Shown piece after piece: positions 8,855-18,905 of a stretch of DNA of 22,799 nt. A program made the position numbers and the translations under genes. This DNA comes from Theodoxus fluviatilis (taxonomy: Eukaryota > Mollusca > Gastropoda > Cycloneritida > Neritidae). The stretch is taken from NCBI GenBank assembly GCA_034096865.1, contig JAWQFJ010018657.1:1-22799 (forward strand). The letters run 5' to 3'. The first letter of the stretch is position 1. Each line of letters opens with the position of its first letter. The notes under the pieces were generated by a model. That model saw only the letters and a list, made by a program, of their open reading frames with translations. It searched no databases and had not been told where the DNA came from.

Positions 8855-10722
8855 GTGACCAGTAGTGCTCCTGTTTAGAGTGCAGTGCAGTGCAGTGTCC
8901 AGCAGCGCCCCTGTGTAGAGTGCAGTGCAGTGTCCAGCAGCGCTCCTGCTTAGAGTGCATTGTAGTGTCCAGCAGCGCCCCTGTGTAGAGTGCATTGTAG
9001 TGTCCAGCAGCGCTCCTGTTTAGAGTGCAGTGCAGTGCAGTGTCCAGCAGCGCTCCTGCTTAGAGTGCATTGTAGTGTCCAGCAGCGCCCCTGTGTAGAG
9101 TGCATTGTAGTGTCCAGCAGCGCTCCTGCTTAGAGTGCAGCGTAGTGTCCAGTAGCGCCCCTGCTTAGAGTGCAGTGTAGTGTCCAGCAGCGCCCCTGTT
9201 TAGAGTGCAGTGCAGTGTCCAGCAGTGCCCTTGTGTAGAGTGCAGTGTAGTGTCCAGCAGTGCCCTTGTGTAGAGTGCAGTGTAGTGTCCAGCAGTGCCC
9301 TTGTGTAGAGTGCAGTGTAGTGTCCAGGAGCGCCCCTGTTTAGAGTGCAGTGCAGTGTCCAGCAGCGCTCCTGCTTAGAGTGCAGTGCAGTGTCCAGCAG
9401 CGCCCCTGTTTAGAGTGCAGTGCAGTGTCCAGCAGCGCCCCTGTTTACAGTACAGTGCAGTGTCCAGCAGTGCCCCTGTGTAGAGTGCAGTGCAGTGTCC
9501 AGGAGCGCCCTTGTGTAGAGTGCAGTGCAGTGTCCAGCAGCGCCCCTGTTTAGAGTGCAGTGCAGTGTCCAGCAGCGCCCCTGTTAAGAGTACAGTGCAG
9601 TGTCCAGCAGGGCCCCTGTTTAGAGTGCAGTGCAGTGTCCAGCAGCGCCCCTGTTTATAGTGCAGTGCAGTGTCCAGCAGCGCCCCTGTGTAGAGTGCAG
9701 TGCAGTGTCCAGCAGCGCCCCTGTGTAGAGTGCAGTGCAGTGTCCAGGAGCGCCCTTGTGTAGAGTGCAGTGTAGTGTCCAGCAGCGCTCCTATTTAGAG
9801 TGCAGTGCAGTGTCCAGGAGCGCCCTTGTGTAGAGTGCAGTGTAGTGTCCAGCAGCGCTCCTGTTTAGAGTACAGTGCAGTGTCCAGGAGCGCCCTTGTG
9901 TAGAGTGCAGTGCAGTGTCCAGGAGCGCCCTTGTGTAGAGTGCAGTGCAGTGTCCAGCAGCGCTCCTGTTTAGAGTGCAGTGCAGTGTCCAGGAGCGCCC
10001 CTGTGTAGAGTGCAGTGCAGTGCCCAGGAGCGCCCTTGTGTAGAGTGCAGTGCAGTGTCCAGGAGCGCCCTTGTGTAGAGTGCAGTGCAGTGTCCAGGAG
10101 CGCCCTTGTGTAGAGTGCAGTGCAGTGTCCAGGAGCGCCCTTGTGTAGAGTGCAGTGCAGTGTCCAGGAGCGCCCTTGTGTAGAGTGCAGTGCAGTGTCC
10201 AGGAGCGCCCTTGTGTAGAGTGCAGTGCAGTGTCCAGGAGCGCCCTTGTGTAGAGTGCAGTGCAGTGTCCAGGAGCGCCCTTGTGTAGAGTGCAGTGTAG
10301 TGTCCAGCAGCGCTCCTGTTTAGAGTGCAGTGCAGTGTCCAGGAGCGTCCTTGTGTAGAGTGCAGTGCAGTTTCCAGCAGCGCTCCTGTTTAGAGTGCAG
10401 TGCAGTGTCCAGCAGCGCTCCTGCTTAGAGTGCAGTGCAGTGTCCAGGAGCGCCCTTGTGTAGAGTGCAGTGCAGTGTCCAGCAGCGCTCCTGTTTAGAG
10501 TGCAGTGCAGTGTCCAGGAGCGCCCTTGTGTAGAGTGCAGTGCAGTGTCCAGGAGCGCCCTTGTGTAGAGTGCAGTGCAGTGTCCAGGAGCGCCCTTGTG
10601 TAGAGTGCAGTGTAGAGTCCAGCAGCGCTCCTGTTTAGAGTGCAGTGCAGTGTCCAGGAGCGCCCCTGTTTATAGTGCAGTGTAGTGTCCAGCAGCGCCC
10701 CTGCTTAGAGTGCAGTGTAGTG
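8855..10722 (+). repeat. 35-bp tandem repeat array, about 53 units
   Basis: The unit reads TGTCCAGCAGCGCCCCTG, then TGTAGAG, then TGCAGTGCAG, 35 bases in total. Variants include CTCCTGTTT/CTCCTGCTT for CCCCTGTG, AGGAG for AGCAG, and TGCATTGTAG endings. A few early units have an extra TGCAG (40 bases). In the left third, unit types alternate in repeating order. From 10021 to about 10300 eight consecutive units are nearly identical (AGGAGCGCCCTTGTG type), a sign of recent local amplification. Because 35 is not a multiple of three, frames close after about 200 bases; the Cys/Val/Gln-rich frames are not genes. No function is evident. Confidence 0.95.
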
Positions 10723-11099
10723 GGATGATACATTCCAGAGCGTGTGTCGTTAACGTCTCTAGTATTAGTGTTTGTGTTTATTAACTAAACAGATGTATGT
10801 GCTTACACCACATTGGAGTTGTAGATGGACAGAACTGACAGCCCCCAATGCCATACCACAAGTAACTGTCTATTCAACTGTTTGATATTTGTTCGTGTCA
10901 AGGTGTGCGTTCTCAGCAGCATTCGAAGCTGAACCGTTACGTTTGGTAATGTCGGTAATGGGGGGTTAAAGAATGCAGGCCATGTCAGACATGAAACCCT
11001 TGATGTTTCTGATTTTTGAAGCATTTAATCTCAAAGATCTCTTGTTTGTTGCTGGAGAGTAAACGCCGGTTACACAGAACAAAGAACCGAATGTGTAAA
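10723..11099. other. Unassigned sequence
   Basis: No gene, repeat or element end recognised between the 35-bp array and the next SINE. Confidence 0.5.
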
Positions 11100-11305
11100 G
11101 GAATGAATGAATGAATGAATGAATGAATGAATGAATGAATGAATGAAGGAATAAATGGAGTATTACGGTCTATCCGCCTTCGTTGTCTATGAAAGGCCAT
11201 TGATCACGAAAATTACTGGAAATGGTTAGAGTTTAGAGCAAGTTAAGTTTTGGTATCCCTAGTTATTCGCCTTATACTTATGAATCGCATCGAGAGACGT
11301 GTTGG
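11100..11305 (-). mobile_element. SINE copy 5 (reverse strand), diverged, (CATT)n tail
   Basis: On the minus strand the sequence gives CACGTCTCTCGATGCGATTCAT, related to the SINE core, then AAGGCGAATAACTAGGGA, then TTTTCGTGATCAATGGCC, AAGGCGGATAGACCG, and a tail of about eleven CATT units (plus strand GAATGAATG, 11101-11146). The head is truncated. Divergence from copies 2 and 4 is greater than theirs from each other, so it is older. I could not find a target duplication. Confidence 0.8.
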
Positions 11306-11632
11306 GAATAGAAATATATGTACATGTACATAATGCCACAAATGCAGAAACGGACAGGCCAAGAAGACTGACAGAACACCTGGAAGATATCGGCTTTGCA
11401 TATGATATTGCCCGTATTTCACACATCTACAGAGACATTCAAAAGAGGACAGAAGATCGTGGACAGGACAGCTCGCACAGCATGCCTCAAGATCAACTCA
11501 GAGGAGACCGAAGTAATGATAGTGAAAACAGGGTAAGATAGGTAGTCACGCTTAGAGGGAGCGAAGGACTTTAAATACCATGAAGAGAGACCGCCATACT
11601 TATGTCGCATTGACATGGGCCCCACATGGGAA

Positions 11633-12060
11633 GCCTAAGCGCATTCTAGTAAACTAGAGATTTCGCCTACCGGCAAAAGTATCTCTAGCACAGTTCACAT
11701 CACGTGATGGAAGGTTTTTGGCCAATTTATTCATACGGAGGTCACACGAGAGGCTTGTGGGATAGCCGATGTGCTCCCTCATATACGCCGTTAAAGTAGT
11801 TCTAAGACTATTTCGCACAAAACTCTGAACTTACTCTTGTTGAGACAACAAACAAGCGTTTATTCGATACAATAAAATGTTTGTGTTGAAATGGAAAGAA
11901 GTTTTGACATCTGAATGATTTTTGTAAAAAGTGGAGAGAAAAACAGTATCAGAACGAACTATTTTTGGCGCAAGGCTGTAATGCGAAGGGTCAAGCCTAT
12001 TACGCATTCATTGCGAACTGTGCCAGAGTCATAACTCGGGTTTACAGAATGGCCTAAGCG
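11633..12060 (+). mobile_element. 417-bp TIR element, copy B (410 bp), perfect 9-bp target duplication
   Basis: The element spans 11642-12051, from CATTCTAGTAAAC to GTTTACAGAATG, between two copies of GCCTAAGCG (11633-11641, 12052-12060). It is seven bases shorter than C and D because of a small deletion near the right end (GAGTCATAACTCGGG). Contents match C closely: the 5' hairpin, the 12-bp palindrome CATCACGTGATG, GAGAGGCTTGTGGGATAGCC, and TTACGCATTCATTGCGAACTG near the right end. It sits in the LINE codons for GKPKRGRP. Confidence 0.93.
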
Positions 12061-12490
12061 AGGCCATTCTAGTAAACTAGAGATTTCGCCTACCGGCAAA
12101 AGTATCTCTAGCACTGTTGACATCACGTGATGGAAGGTTTTCGGCCAATTTATGCAAACGGAAGTCACACGAGAGGCTTGTGGGATAGCCGATGTGCTCC
12201 CTGACATACGCCGTTAAAGTAGTTCTAAGACTATTTCGCACAAAACTCTTAACTTACTATTGTTGAGACAACAAACAAGCGATTATTCGATGCAATAAAA
12301 TGGTTGTGTTGAAATGGAAACAAGTTTTGAAATCTGCATGATTTCTGTAAAAAGTGGAGAGAAAAATAGTATCAAAACGAACTATTTTTGGCGCAAGGCT
12401 TTAATGCGAAGGGTCAAGCCTATTACGCATTCATTGCGAACTGTGCCAGAGTCAATACTACTGACTCGGGTTTACAGAATGAAGCGAGGC
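12056..12490 (+). mobile_element. 417-bp TIR element, copy C, perfect 9-bp target duplication
   Basis: The element spans 12065-12481 (417 bases) between two copies of AAGCGAGGC (12056-12064, 12482-12490). This target overlaps that of copy B by AAGCG: the original LINE sequence was GCCTAAGCGAGGC. Only one order of events gives both clean duplications: C inserted first, then B in the left repeat. Termini and internal blocks are as in copy B. Confidence 0.93.
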
Positions 12491-12619
12491 AGACCACTCG
12501 GCACATGACCCTGCACAAAGGAGCATGAAATGCATGAAATTTGGTGGCCAGCCCAAGACAGGTCTGGGCGGAGGAACTTTGTCTGCGCACTGTGCTCCAC
12601 TGGGAGCTCAGAGGAGTGA

Positions 12620-12840
12620 GTAAGAGTGAGGGAATGCCTCAAAGCTCCAATGCTCTCGCCCTGGTGTATTTGTACTGATCTTGTACTGTATATACTACTG
12701 GAATGTTGCTGTTGCTGCTGCTATCACTGCTGCTATTTGGTGCTCCTGTTATAGTTGGTGTTGATTAGCTCTCGCTCCTGCTCGAATCGATGTTGTGACG
12801 GTTGTTGCTAGAGATTTTATGTACTGTTGGGGTGAAGAGG
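12620..12840. other. Unassigned sequence after the LINE fragment
   Basis: Probably the LINE 3' untranslated part at first, then CTG/TTG-rich sequence (12710-12740). No gene seen. Confidence 0.4.
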
Positions 12841-12848
12841 AAGGGAGG

Positions 12849-12889
<41 letters not shown>

Positions 12890-12920
12890 AGGGAGGGAGG
12901 GAGGGAGGGAGGGAGGGAGG

Positions 12921-12970
<50 letters not shown>
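12841..12970 (+). repeat. (GGGA)n / (GA)n microsatellite
   Basis: GGGA units flank and interrupt (GA)n runs of 20 to 45 bases. Frames of Glu/Arg/Gly or Ser/Leu/Pro are its translation. Confidence 0.93.
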
Positions 12971-12972
<2 letters not shown>

Positions 12973-12994
12973 CCGAATATCATATTGTTTCACG

Positions 12995-13287
12995 TGTAGG
13001 AGGAAGGGGTGCTTCTGATCATGTTTCTGGGTACAGTAGTAACAAACCGAGCCTCCTTCACCAAGGCTGTCGTGACGCCTCTTTCATCAGCTGAAAAGGT
13101 GTGGTCTCCGTGCTTTGGGGCTGATCCCGTAGCATTGGCACAGACGGTGTCATGTGAAAGATCTTCAGTTTGGTAAATAGCGTCGGTCGATATAAATAGA
13201 TGGTTTCCGTGACACCGGCCCCAAGCGCATTCACGCACCATGGAAGGTGCCCTAAGGTCAAATAAAGTTTCTGTGGTCACTTTTACA
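12995..13287 (+). mobile_element. Possible solo LTR (weak)
   Basis: The 293-base segment begins TGTAGG and ends TTTTACA, has TATAAATA at 13191-13198 and AATAAA at 13261-13266, the order expected within an LTR. No target-site duplication matches (TCACG on the left, TATAG on the right), and there is no primer-binding site or polypurine tract nearby. It may equally be chance TATA and polyadenylation motifs in AT-balanced DNA. Confidence 0.25.
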
Positions 13288-13450
13288 TATAGGTGAGGAC
13301 AGACCAAACGTGGCGGGCAGCAGTAACGGAATGCAGCTCAGACTTCGACCGAATTCGATTGCTTTCCGAGGACTTTACACTAAGTAACTGCACAGAGATT
13401 TTTATCTCCTTTGAAGACCCCACTATCGCAAAGAGAATGCAACATGGGGA

Positions 13451-13500
13451 GTAAAGCGCAAAGCGCTTTGAGATCATATAAAATGTTGTATGAAGCCGCA
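13451..13500 (+). mobile_element. Short LINE/SINE 3'-tail fragment
   Basis: AAAGCGCTTTGAGATCATAT followed by TGTTGTATGAAG resembles the conserved 3' tail shared by many L2/CR1-type LINEs and SINEs in aquatic animals (AAGCGCTTTGAGA...). It is too short to place further. Confidence 0.4.
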
Positions 13501-13735
13501 ACTTTGACCTTTACATAGGTAGGGTAGACAGTCGAAGGATCCGTCTGTTGTAAGGGCACTAGACCAGCACATTGCTCTGGAAAACGAGGTCCGGCATGGC
13601 TCTTGTTTCTCTAACACGGAGGAGCCAAGCAGAACGTGTGTTGTTTTCGTGGCTGCTGGTGTGTAGAAGAGTGGGAACACACGCGCTCTATGTACATATT
13701 CCTTGAACTGTCATGATCACTTTATAATACGTGTG
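13501..13735. other. Unassigned sequence
   Basis: Nothing recognised here or in 13288-13450 apart from the short tail fragment listed at 13451. Confidence 0.45.
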
Positions 13736-13877
13736 GAGGGGTGGGTGGGTGGGTGGGTGGGGGGTGGGGGGCGCTTGCAAGCGTGCTTGCTTGTGTCTGC
13801 GCGCTCGCTTGCGTGTACATGGATGCGTGCTTATGTGTTTGTGTCTGTGCGTATATGAATGTGTGTGTGTGTGTGTA

Positions 13878-13972
<95 letters not shown>

Positions 13973-14045
13973 CAGAGACAGAGAGAGAGAGAGAGAGAGA
14001 GACATAGAGAGAGAGACAGAGAGAATACGTGCGTGCGTGTAGTAA
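13736..14045 (+). repeat. Compound (GGGT)n, (TG)n and (GA)n tract
   Basis: GGGTGGGTGGGTGGGTGGGG at about 13741-13770 can form a G-quadruplex. A TG-rich block (13858-13888) then changes directly to (GA)n with CAGA interruptions until 14023. The long Arg/Glu and Ser/Leu frames on the two strands are artefacts. Confidence 0.92.
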
Positions 14046-14359
14046 AATGCGTGTGTATAATCATGTGTGTGGTGTATGTGCGTTCATGTGTGTGTAAGCG
14101 CGCATGCATGTTTTCTTTCTCGTGGATGCTTTAATCGACTCGTTATAACCCTGAGAAGACGTACACTTTCTCCGCTTCCTTCGCCGTCTCTTTTGCGGCC
14201 AGCTCTGTTCTAAAGGACCTTTCTTCAAGACTAGAACCTTCTCATCAGCATTGATGTAGTGGAAACGCTAGCTACTGCACCCTGTTTCTATGATCTTCTT
14301 CCCCATAGTCGTGACCCTTCCCCACAACATTTCATCTAAAATACCCCGGGAGTCCATCA
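14046..14359. other. Unassigned sequence
   Basis: TG-rich for the first 60 bases, then mixed sequence with no gene or element recognised. Confidence 0.45.
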
Positions 14360-15640
14360 CTTTCTCTCCTGAAGTCAGTTTGTGTTTCTTCTGAAGTCGT
14401 GTATCCTCTTTCCCGCAGTCGGTTTCAGTCTTTGCCGCAGCCGAGTAGAATCTCACTCACCTGCATTCAAAGCACCCGTGCTTGCAGCCAAGCTGTGTTT
14501 CCCACAGGGAAGTGGTATTTGCCCGGCAGTGGAGAAGTGTTCTCTCCAGCGCTCACTCAAACCTGCAGTCCAGTAGTGTGTTGTCTTGCAGTCAGTAGTT
14601 GTTCTCCTGCAGTGAAAAGGTATTCTCTGTTGCAGTCGAGCAGCAGTTCTCCTGCTGTGAAAAGGTATTCTCTGTTGCAGTCGAGCAGCAGTTCTCCTGC
14701 TGTGAAAAGGTATTCTCTGTTGCAGTCGAGCAGCAGTTCTCCTGCTGTGAAAAGGTATTCTCTGTTGCAGTGGAGCAGCAGTTCTCTTGCTGTGAAAAGG
14801 TATTCTCTGTTGCAGTGGAGCAGCAGTTCTCTTGCTGTGAAAAGGTATTCTCTGTTGCAGTGGAGCAGCAGTTCTCTTGCTGTGAAAAGGTATTCTCTGT
14901 TGCAGTGGAGCAGTTCTCCTGCTGTGAAAAGGTATTCTCTGTTGCAGTGGAGCAGCAGTTCTCCTGCTGTGAAAAGGTATTCTCTGTTGCAGTGGAGCAG
15001 CAGTTCTCTTGCTGTGAAAAGGTATTCTCTGTTGCAGTGGAGCAGCAGTTCTCTTGCTGTGAAAAGGTATTCTCTGTTGCAGTCGAGCAGCAGTTCTCTT
15101 GCTGTGAAAAGGTATTCTCTGTTGCAGTGGAGCAGCAGTTCTCCTGCTGTGAAAAGGTATTCTCTGTTGCAGTGGAGCAGCAGTTCTCTTGCTGTGAAAA
15201 GGTATTCTCTGTTGCAGTGGAGCAGCAGTTCTCCTGCTGTGAAAAGGTATTCTCTGTTGCAGTCGAGCAGCAGTTCTCCTGCAGTGAAAAGGTATTCTCT
15301 GTTGCAGTCGAGCAGCAGTTCTCCTGCTGTGAAAAGGTATTCTCTGTTGCAGTCGAGCAGCAGTTCTCTTGCTGCCGGGTTTCATTTCTCTTTACTTAGG
15401 CAGGTAATCTCCTGCAGTTTTGCTGTTTATATCTTGTCGTCAAGTCGCTGCAGTGAAGTGGTAACACTACTCTTGCGGTGTAGTAATCTCTCCTTCACTC
15501 GAGCAGTATTGTTCTTGCAGACAAGTAGTAATATTCGCCACTGCAGTCAAGCAGTAAATCTACTTCATTCGAGTGGACTTTTCCTTGCAGTGTAGTAGCC
15601 CATCATCTCTCGTAGTCGAGCATAACCTCCCCTGTAGTAG
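14360..15640 (+). repeat. 45-bp satellite: 17-unit core with decayed flanking units
   Basis: The core (14614 to about 15375) has 17 units of 45 bases: GAAAAGGTATTCTCTGTTGC, then AGTGGAGCAGCAGTTCTC, then CTGCTGT. Only a few positions vary (TCGAG/TGGAG, TCCTGC/TCTTGC) and one unit lacks 3 bases (near 14909). On both sides, from about 14360 and to about 15640, loosely related phrases (TTGCAGTCNAGTAGT, CTGCAGTGAAGTGGTA) recur at similar spacing, so an older array surrounds a recently amplified centre. As 45 is divisible by three, several frames stay open (398 and 266 residues on plus, 310 on minus), each with a 15-residue repeat. No codon bias, signal or known domain favours any one, so I do not call a gene. 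Confidence 0.93.
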
Positions 15641-16467
15641 ATCTAGCCTTTACTTCTGGCGTGTGGGTCTCTTCCCGTTGTTGACTCTCGTTTCGTCCAC
15701 CTCCCATTACAAGAGAAATCGAGGTCGACTTTACCGAAGAACTGGTGTGATCTGAACCTCCGACGTTGTCGAACTTTCCTAACACAATCTTTACACTGTG
15801 GTATAATCCTAATATTACGATCTCCTCGATCCATGGGGCACGGCTTTTGCAGAGTTTGCAAGTAGATTCCAAGCTGCTGAAGTGTTCATGGCGTTGGGAT
15901 TATTATACCCTCTCCCCGCACGAACCCACGCTAGATTTTTGCACGAGTACTAACCCGCAGGACTGATTACCCCATATAGTGATATAAGTTTACCTTGCTT
16001 GAACGAATGGTGTAGTGGTTTTGAAGTATTCAAATATATGAAGAAATCAACATTTCTTGCAAAATTGGCTGGATATTTTCAAAGTTGTCACTGGATTATG
16101 GCCAAGTATGAATGCTCATATTGAAAGAAGTTATCGTTTCTAGAATGATGCTCCTGAGCCTGGTAAGAGATGATACATAATCAGTAAATAGTTTCTGCAA
16201 AACACTCTTCATAATCATCTTTCTAAAATTGCTGTCTAATTCTTGGCAATTATTGTCATTTTTAATTCGCTTCATGTCAGAGAGATGGCTTTGAGGTCTC
16301 TCAGCATTCAAAAAACGCAGTATAAATGTGGCACACGAATGGTGACCATACCCAGGCTAGCTTCTGATCGGCAATTCTCTTTTTCCAATCAGTCGAGAGC
16401 AGATGAATGATGAAATGTGAGAGGAGGAAGTGTCCTCTCTAATCCATGCTGGTCCATGCTGTTTCAT
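15641..16467. other. Unassigned sequence
   Basis: About 0.8 kb without a recognisable gene or element end. Short open frames show no motif. Confidence 0.5.
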
Positions 16468-16505
16468 GCTTACCATCCAGCTGTATCTTGCTTACCATCC
16501 AGCTG
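16468..16505 (+). repeat. Short direct repeat pair
   Basis: GCTTACCATCCAGCTG occurs at 16468-16483 and again at 16490-16505 (22-base period), just after three CATGCT repeats (16445-16470). Probably a small local duplication. Confidence 0.8.
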
Positions 16506-16613
16506 ACGAACGGCACTGTGAAACTAAAGTAATTTTCTCTGTGTGACAGCTTTCTGGCTGACCGCTCACTTCATGGCTACCAACTGTCAACTCCCAGTGT
16601 CCAGCATATGGAG

Positions 16614-16869
16614 TGACGTCAGGAGGGGCAGTCTTCCCCGTATGCCCGAGTCCATGACGTCAGTGATTATAGGATTCCAGAGAGGCAGACTTTGTCAATA
16701 AGAGATGACGTCAGAGCGTCGAAAGTTCCCCCGCCCCATTGGTTCTTACATCCTTCAAGTCTTCCATTTGTGACGTCATCTTAAATCTTTCGCCACACGA
16801 GACAACGTGTTGTGACGTCAGTGGTGGCTGTGAAAGTTACTGGACGTCTACATTGAGCTGTGATATAAA
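16614..16869 (+). promoter_or_regulatory. Cluster of five perfect CRE palindromes with CCAAT and TATA boxes
   Basis: TGACGTCA occurs at 16614-16621, 16655-16662, 16706-16713, 16771-16778 and 16813-16820, with a further GACGTC core at 16843-16848. Between the third and fourth lies CCGCCCCATTGG, a GC-box-like motif with an inverted CCAAT box (ATTGG 16738-16742). TATAAA follows at 16864-16869, 44 bases after the last site. TGACGTCA is the CREB/ATF site in animals. This density is far above chance and looks like a pol II promoter or enhancer pointing right. No host gene follows; the next coding sequence is a truncated LINE, so the block may belong to an unrecognised element. Confidence 0.5.
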
Positions 16870-17292
16870 CACGACTTGTTTTCAAGGGGGGAGTGTGAAT
16901 TGTGTAGACCCGCCACGGACCCCACAATGTCCCAAGTTCAGGGTTGGAGAGGTACATGCAAACCATCTACAGTTATGTACAAATAGACCATTCTTAATTT
17001 AGTATGAATTATGAATGGAGTTGGGTCATCTCGCGGAATGTACACCAGTGTGTGATATTCATGTTGACCCGACCTCGTCGAATGCGACTTGTATTAATGA
17101 CCAAGGGTATATTTTTTTCCTCCACGAGGGAGACTGTTCCACAAACGCCATGTTGAGCATAGGCAGCATGTTATTATCATTCTAGCTGTTACAACTCACT
17201 CTCATTTGACGAGGTGCTCCCATCGATTGTCTGTGAGATTCTTGTCAGTAGGAGGATCAAGCCACCCAGAAACACTTTCTCGTACTTTGGTC
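16870..17292. other. Unassigned sequence between the CRE cluster and a LINE
   Basis: AAGGGGGGAG before TGTGAATTG (about 16885-16905) resembles a polypurine tract and LTR start, but no LTR end, TATA or polyadenylation signal follows in order, so it is not called. No gene seen. Confidence 0.35.
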
Positions 17293-18288
17293 AAAAGGTC
17301 TTGCTATTTCGACGTCGGCTTTGACACGGCTTTTAACACCATCGTCCCTCAGAGACTCTTTGACAAGCTGCTGACCCTCGACCTCTCTCCTTCCATCTGT
17401 CACTGGGTCCTGGACTTTCTCCTGCGTCGTCCCCAGGCCGTTAAGATCAGCGACCTCACCTCCCAGACCCTCATCCTGAACACTGGCGCCCCCCAGGGGT
17501 GCGTGCTGTCCCCTCTCCTCTACTGCCTCTACACGAACGACTGCGTGTCACATCACGAGTCTGTGCAGCTCATCAAGTTCGCGGACGACACTACAGTCGA
17601 AGGTGCGATCTCCAACAGCGACGAATCCCACTACCGCCGGGAAGTCGACTGCTTGGTGTCGTGGTGTGGTGAGAACAGTCTTGAGCTGAACACCACCAAG
17701 ACCCAGGAGATGATCGTCGACCTGAGGAAGAATCCCACCCCCATCGTTCCACTGATGATCGGCGGCCAGGCCATTGAGATCGTGGACTGTTTCAAGTTCC
17801 TCGGCACGCTCATCTCCTCCGACCTCAGTTGGGGCAACAACATTGACGGCATCCATAAGAGTGCCCAGCAGCGGCTGTACTTCCTGAGGCAGCTCAAGAA
17901 GTTTGGACTGTCTCCGGAGATCATGCTCCAGTTCTACCGTGCTGTGGTGGAAAGTGTTCTTACCTTCTCCATCTGTGTGTGGTTCGGAGGGGCCACTCAA
18001 CAGCAGAAAGACAAGCTGGAGCGTGTCGTGCACGCTGCTGGCAGGATCATTGGCCGTGATCTGCCCTCCCTAGCCTCTATCTACGCCCAGCGCATAGTGC
18101 GCAAGTCCCGTAAGATTGTGGCGGACCCCTCCCACCCTGCTTGCTCCCTCTTCCAGCTCCTTCCCTCTGGCCGTCGTTTCAGGTCCCTCAAAACGCGCAC
18201 ATGCCGTTTTCAGAACTCGTTCTTTCCCACGGCGGTGACGGAGCTCAACGCTGTCCAGAACCTCCCCAGGCAGCTTTGCCGCCGCTGA
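17293..18288 (+). pseudogene. LINE reverse transcriptase, 5'-truncated, otherwise open
   Basis: The frame is open from 17206; recognisable similarity begins at about 17305 and ends at the TGA 18286-18288 after LPRQLCRR. In order: motif A CYFDVGFDTAFNTIVP (usual form FDFSSAFNT, here with what looks like two extra residues), CHWVLDFLLRRPQAVKI, motif B NTGAPQGCVLSPLLYCLYTN, motif C IKFADDTTVEG (catalytic Asp pair), WCGENSLELNTTKTQEMIVD, DCFKFLGTLISSDLSWGNNI, and a C-terminal part with ESVLTFSICVWFGG and GRIIGRDLPSLASIY. These are typical of the jockey superfamily, near CR1/Rex1. There are no internal stops over about 330 codons, so it inserted recently. The missing endonuclease and RT fingers make it non-functional. 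Confidence 0.92.
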
Positions 18289-18905
18289 TCCTGTCGGCGG
18301 TGCGCACACACTTCTCCACATCTATGACAGTGCCACTTTCTCTTTTGTGCTTCCTCTGGGTTATATGGACTGCTTCTGAGTGTGGTTGGGGGTGGGGGGA
18401 GGGGTGGGGGAGGGGGTGGGGGTGGGGAAGGGTTGGTCTTCTTGTAGTTGCGCAGGGTTGTTTTTGTATTGTTCTATTGTATTCTTTTGTGTGGTGACGG
18501 GGGGTGGGATGGGGGTGGGGGGGTGGGGGGGTACGTCTTAGTGGTCTTGTCTCTGTTCATATGTATTATTTATTGTCACTTAAAAGGGGGGTGGGTGGGT
18601 GGGTGTATCATCTTAGTTTGTTCCTCTTTTGTCAACAGTTCTTAAATAGTAACTTTAATTGTTCATTGTATATTGCCCCATTTACCAGTTAATCCTTTGG
18701 TTTCAGGTGCAGTCTTATCTCTTGTCTGTGTGCAGCTGCGTGAGTGAGGTACATCGGGAAATGTCCATGTTTTTTGCATAAACGGCGTGTTAGGGTGTGT
18801 AAGCGATGCGTGTGTTTGGCTTTTTGTTTTGTTTCTTTTTTAGCCTTCATCACTTAGTTTTCCTCGTGCTCGTTTTTTAAATGATGTCACTTGGCGCAAT
18901 AAATT

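Larger units (their letters stand above)
11336..12619 (+). pseudogene. Dead LINE reverse transcriptase fragment split by two element insertions
   Basis: The first piece (11336-11641) reads TLTEH-like LTEHLEDIGFAYDIARISH, a degraded motif C where FADD has become FAYD. After a one-base frameshift near 11460 it gives ARTACLKINSEETEVMIVKTG, then after another shift EGAKDFKY. An internal deletion near 11580 joins this to the C-terminal region, HTYVALTWAPHGKPK. The frame is then broken by copies B and C of the 417-bp element and resumes at 12482 with RGRPLGT, a TGA, and a tail ending ALCSTGSSEE before a stop at 12617-12619. This is a non-LTR retrotransposon RT of a different type from the one at 5835-7131. 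It lacks the catalytic Asp pair and most of the RT domain and is clearly non-functional. Confidence 0.82.

Noticed and set aside
9350..9763. Cys/Val-rich frames in the 35-bp array
   Set aside because: The period is not a multiple of three; frames close after a few units and recur by repetition only.
8855..10722. CRISPR-like array (regular 35-bp repeats)
   Set aside because: Units are head-to-tail with no unique spacers, and the context is a eukaryotic genome.
14399..15595. 398-residue open frame (and 310- and 266-residue frames) over the 45-bp array
   Set aside because: A 45-base unit without stops keeps several frames open on both strands. No single frame shows coding signs or a known domain.
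16885..17200. Polypurine tract AAGGGGGGAG and LTR beginning at TGTGAATTG
   Set aside because: No ordered TATA/AATAAA and no matching LTR end; one purine run alone is weak evidence.
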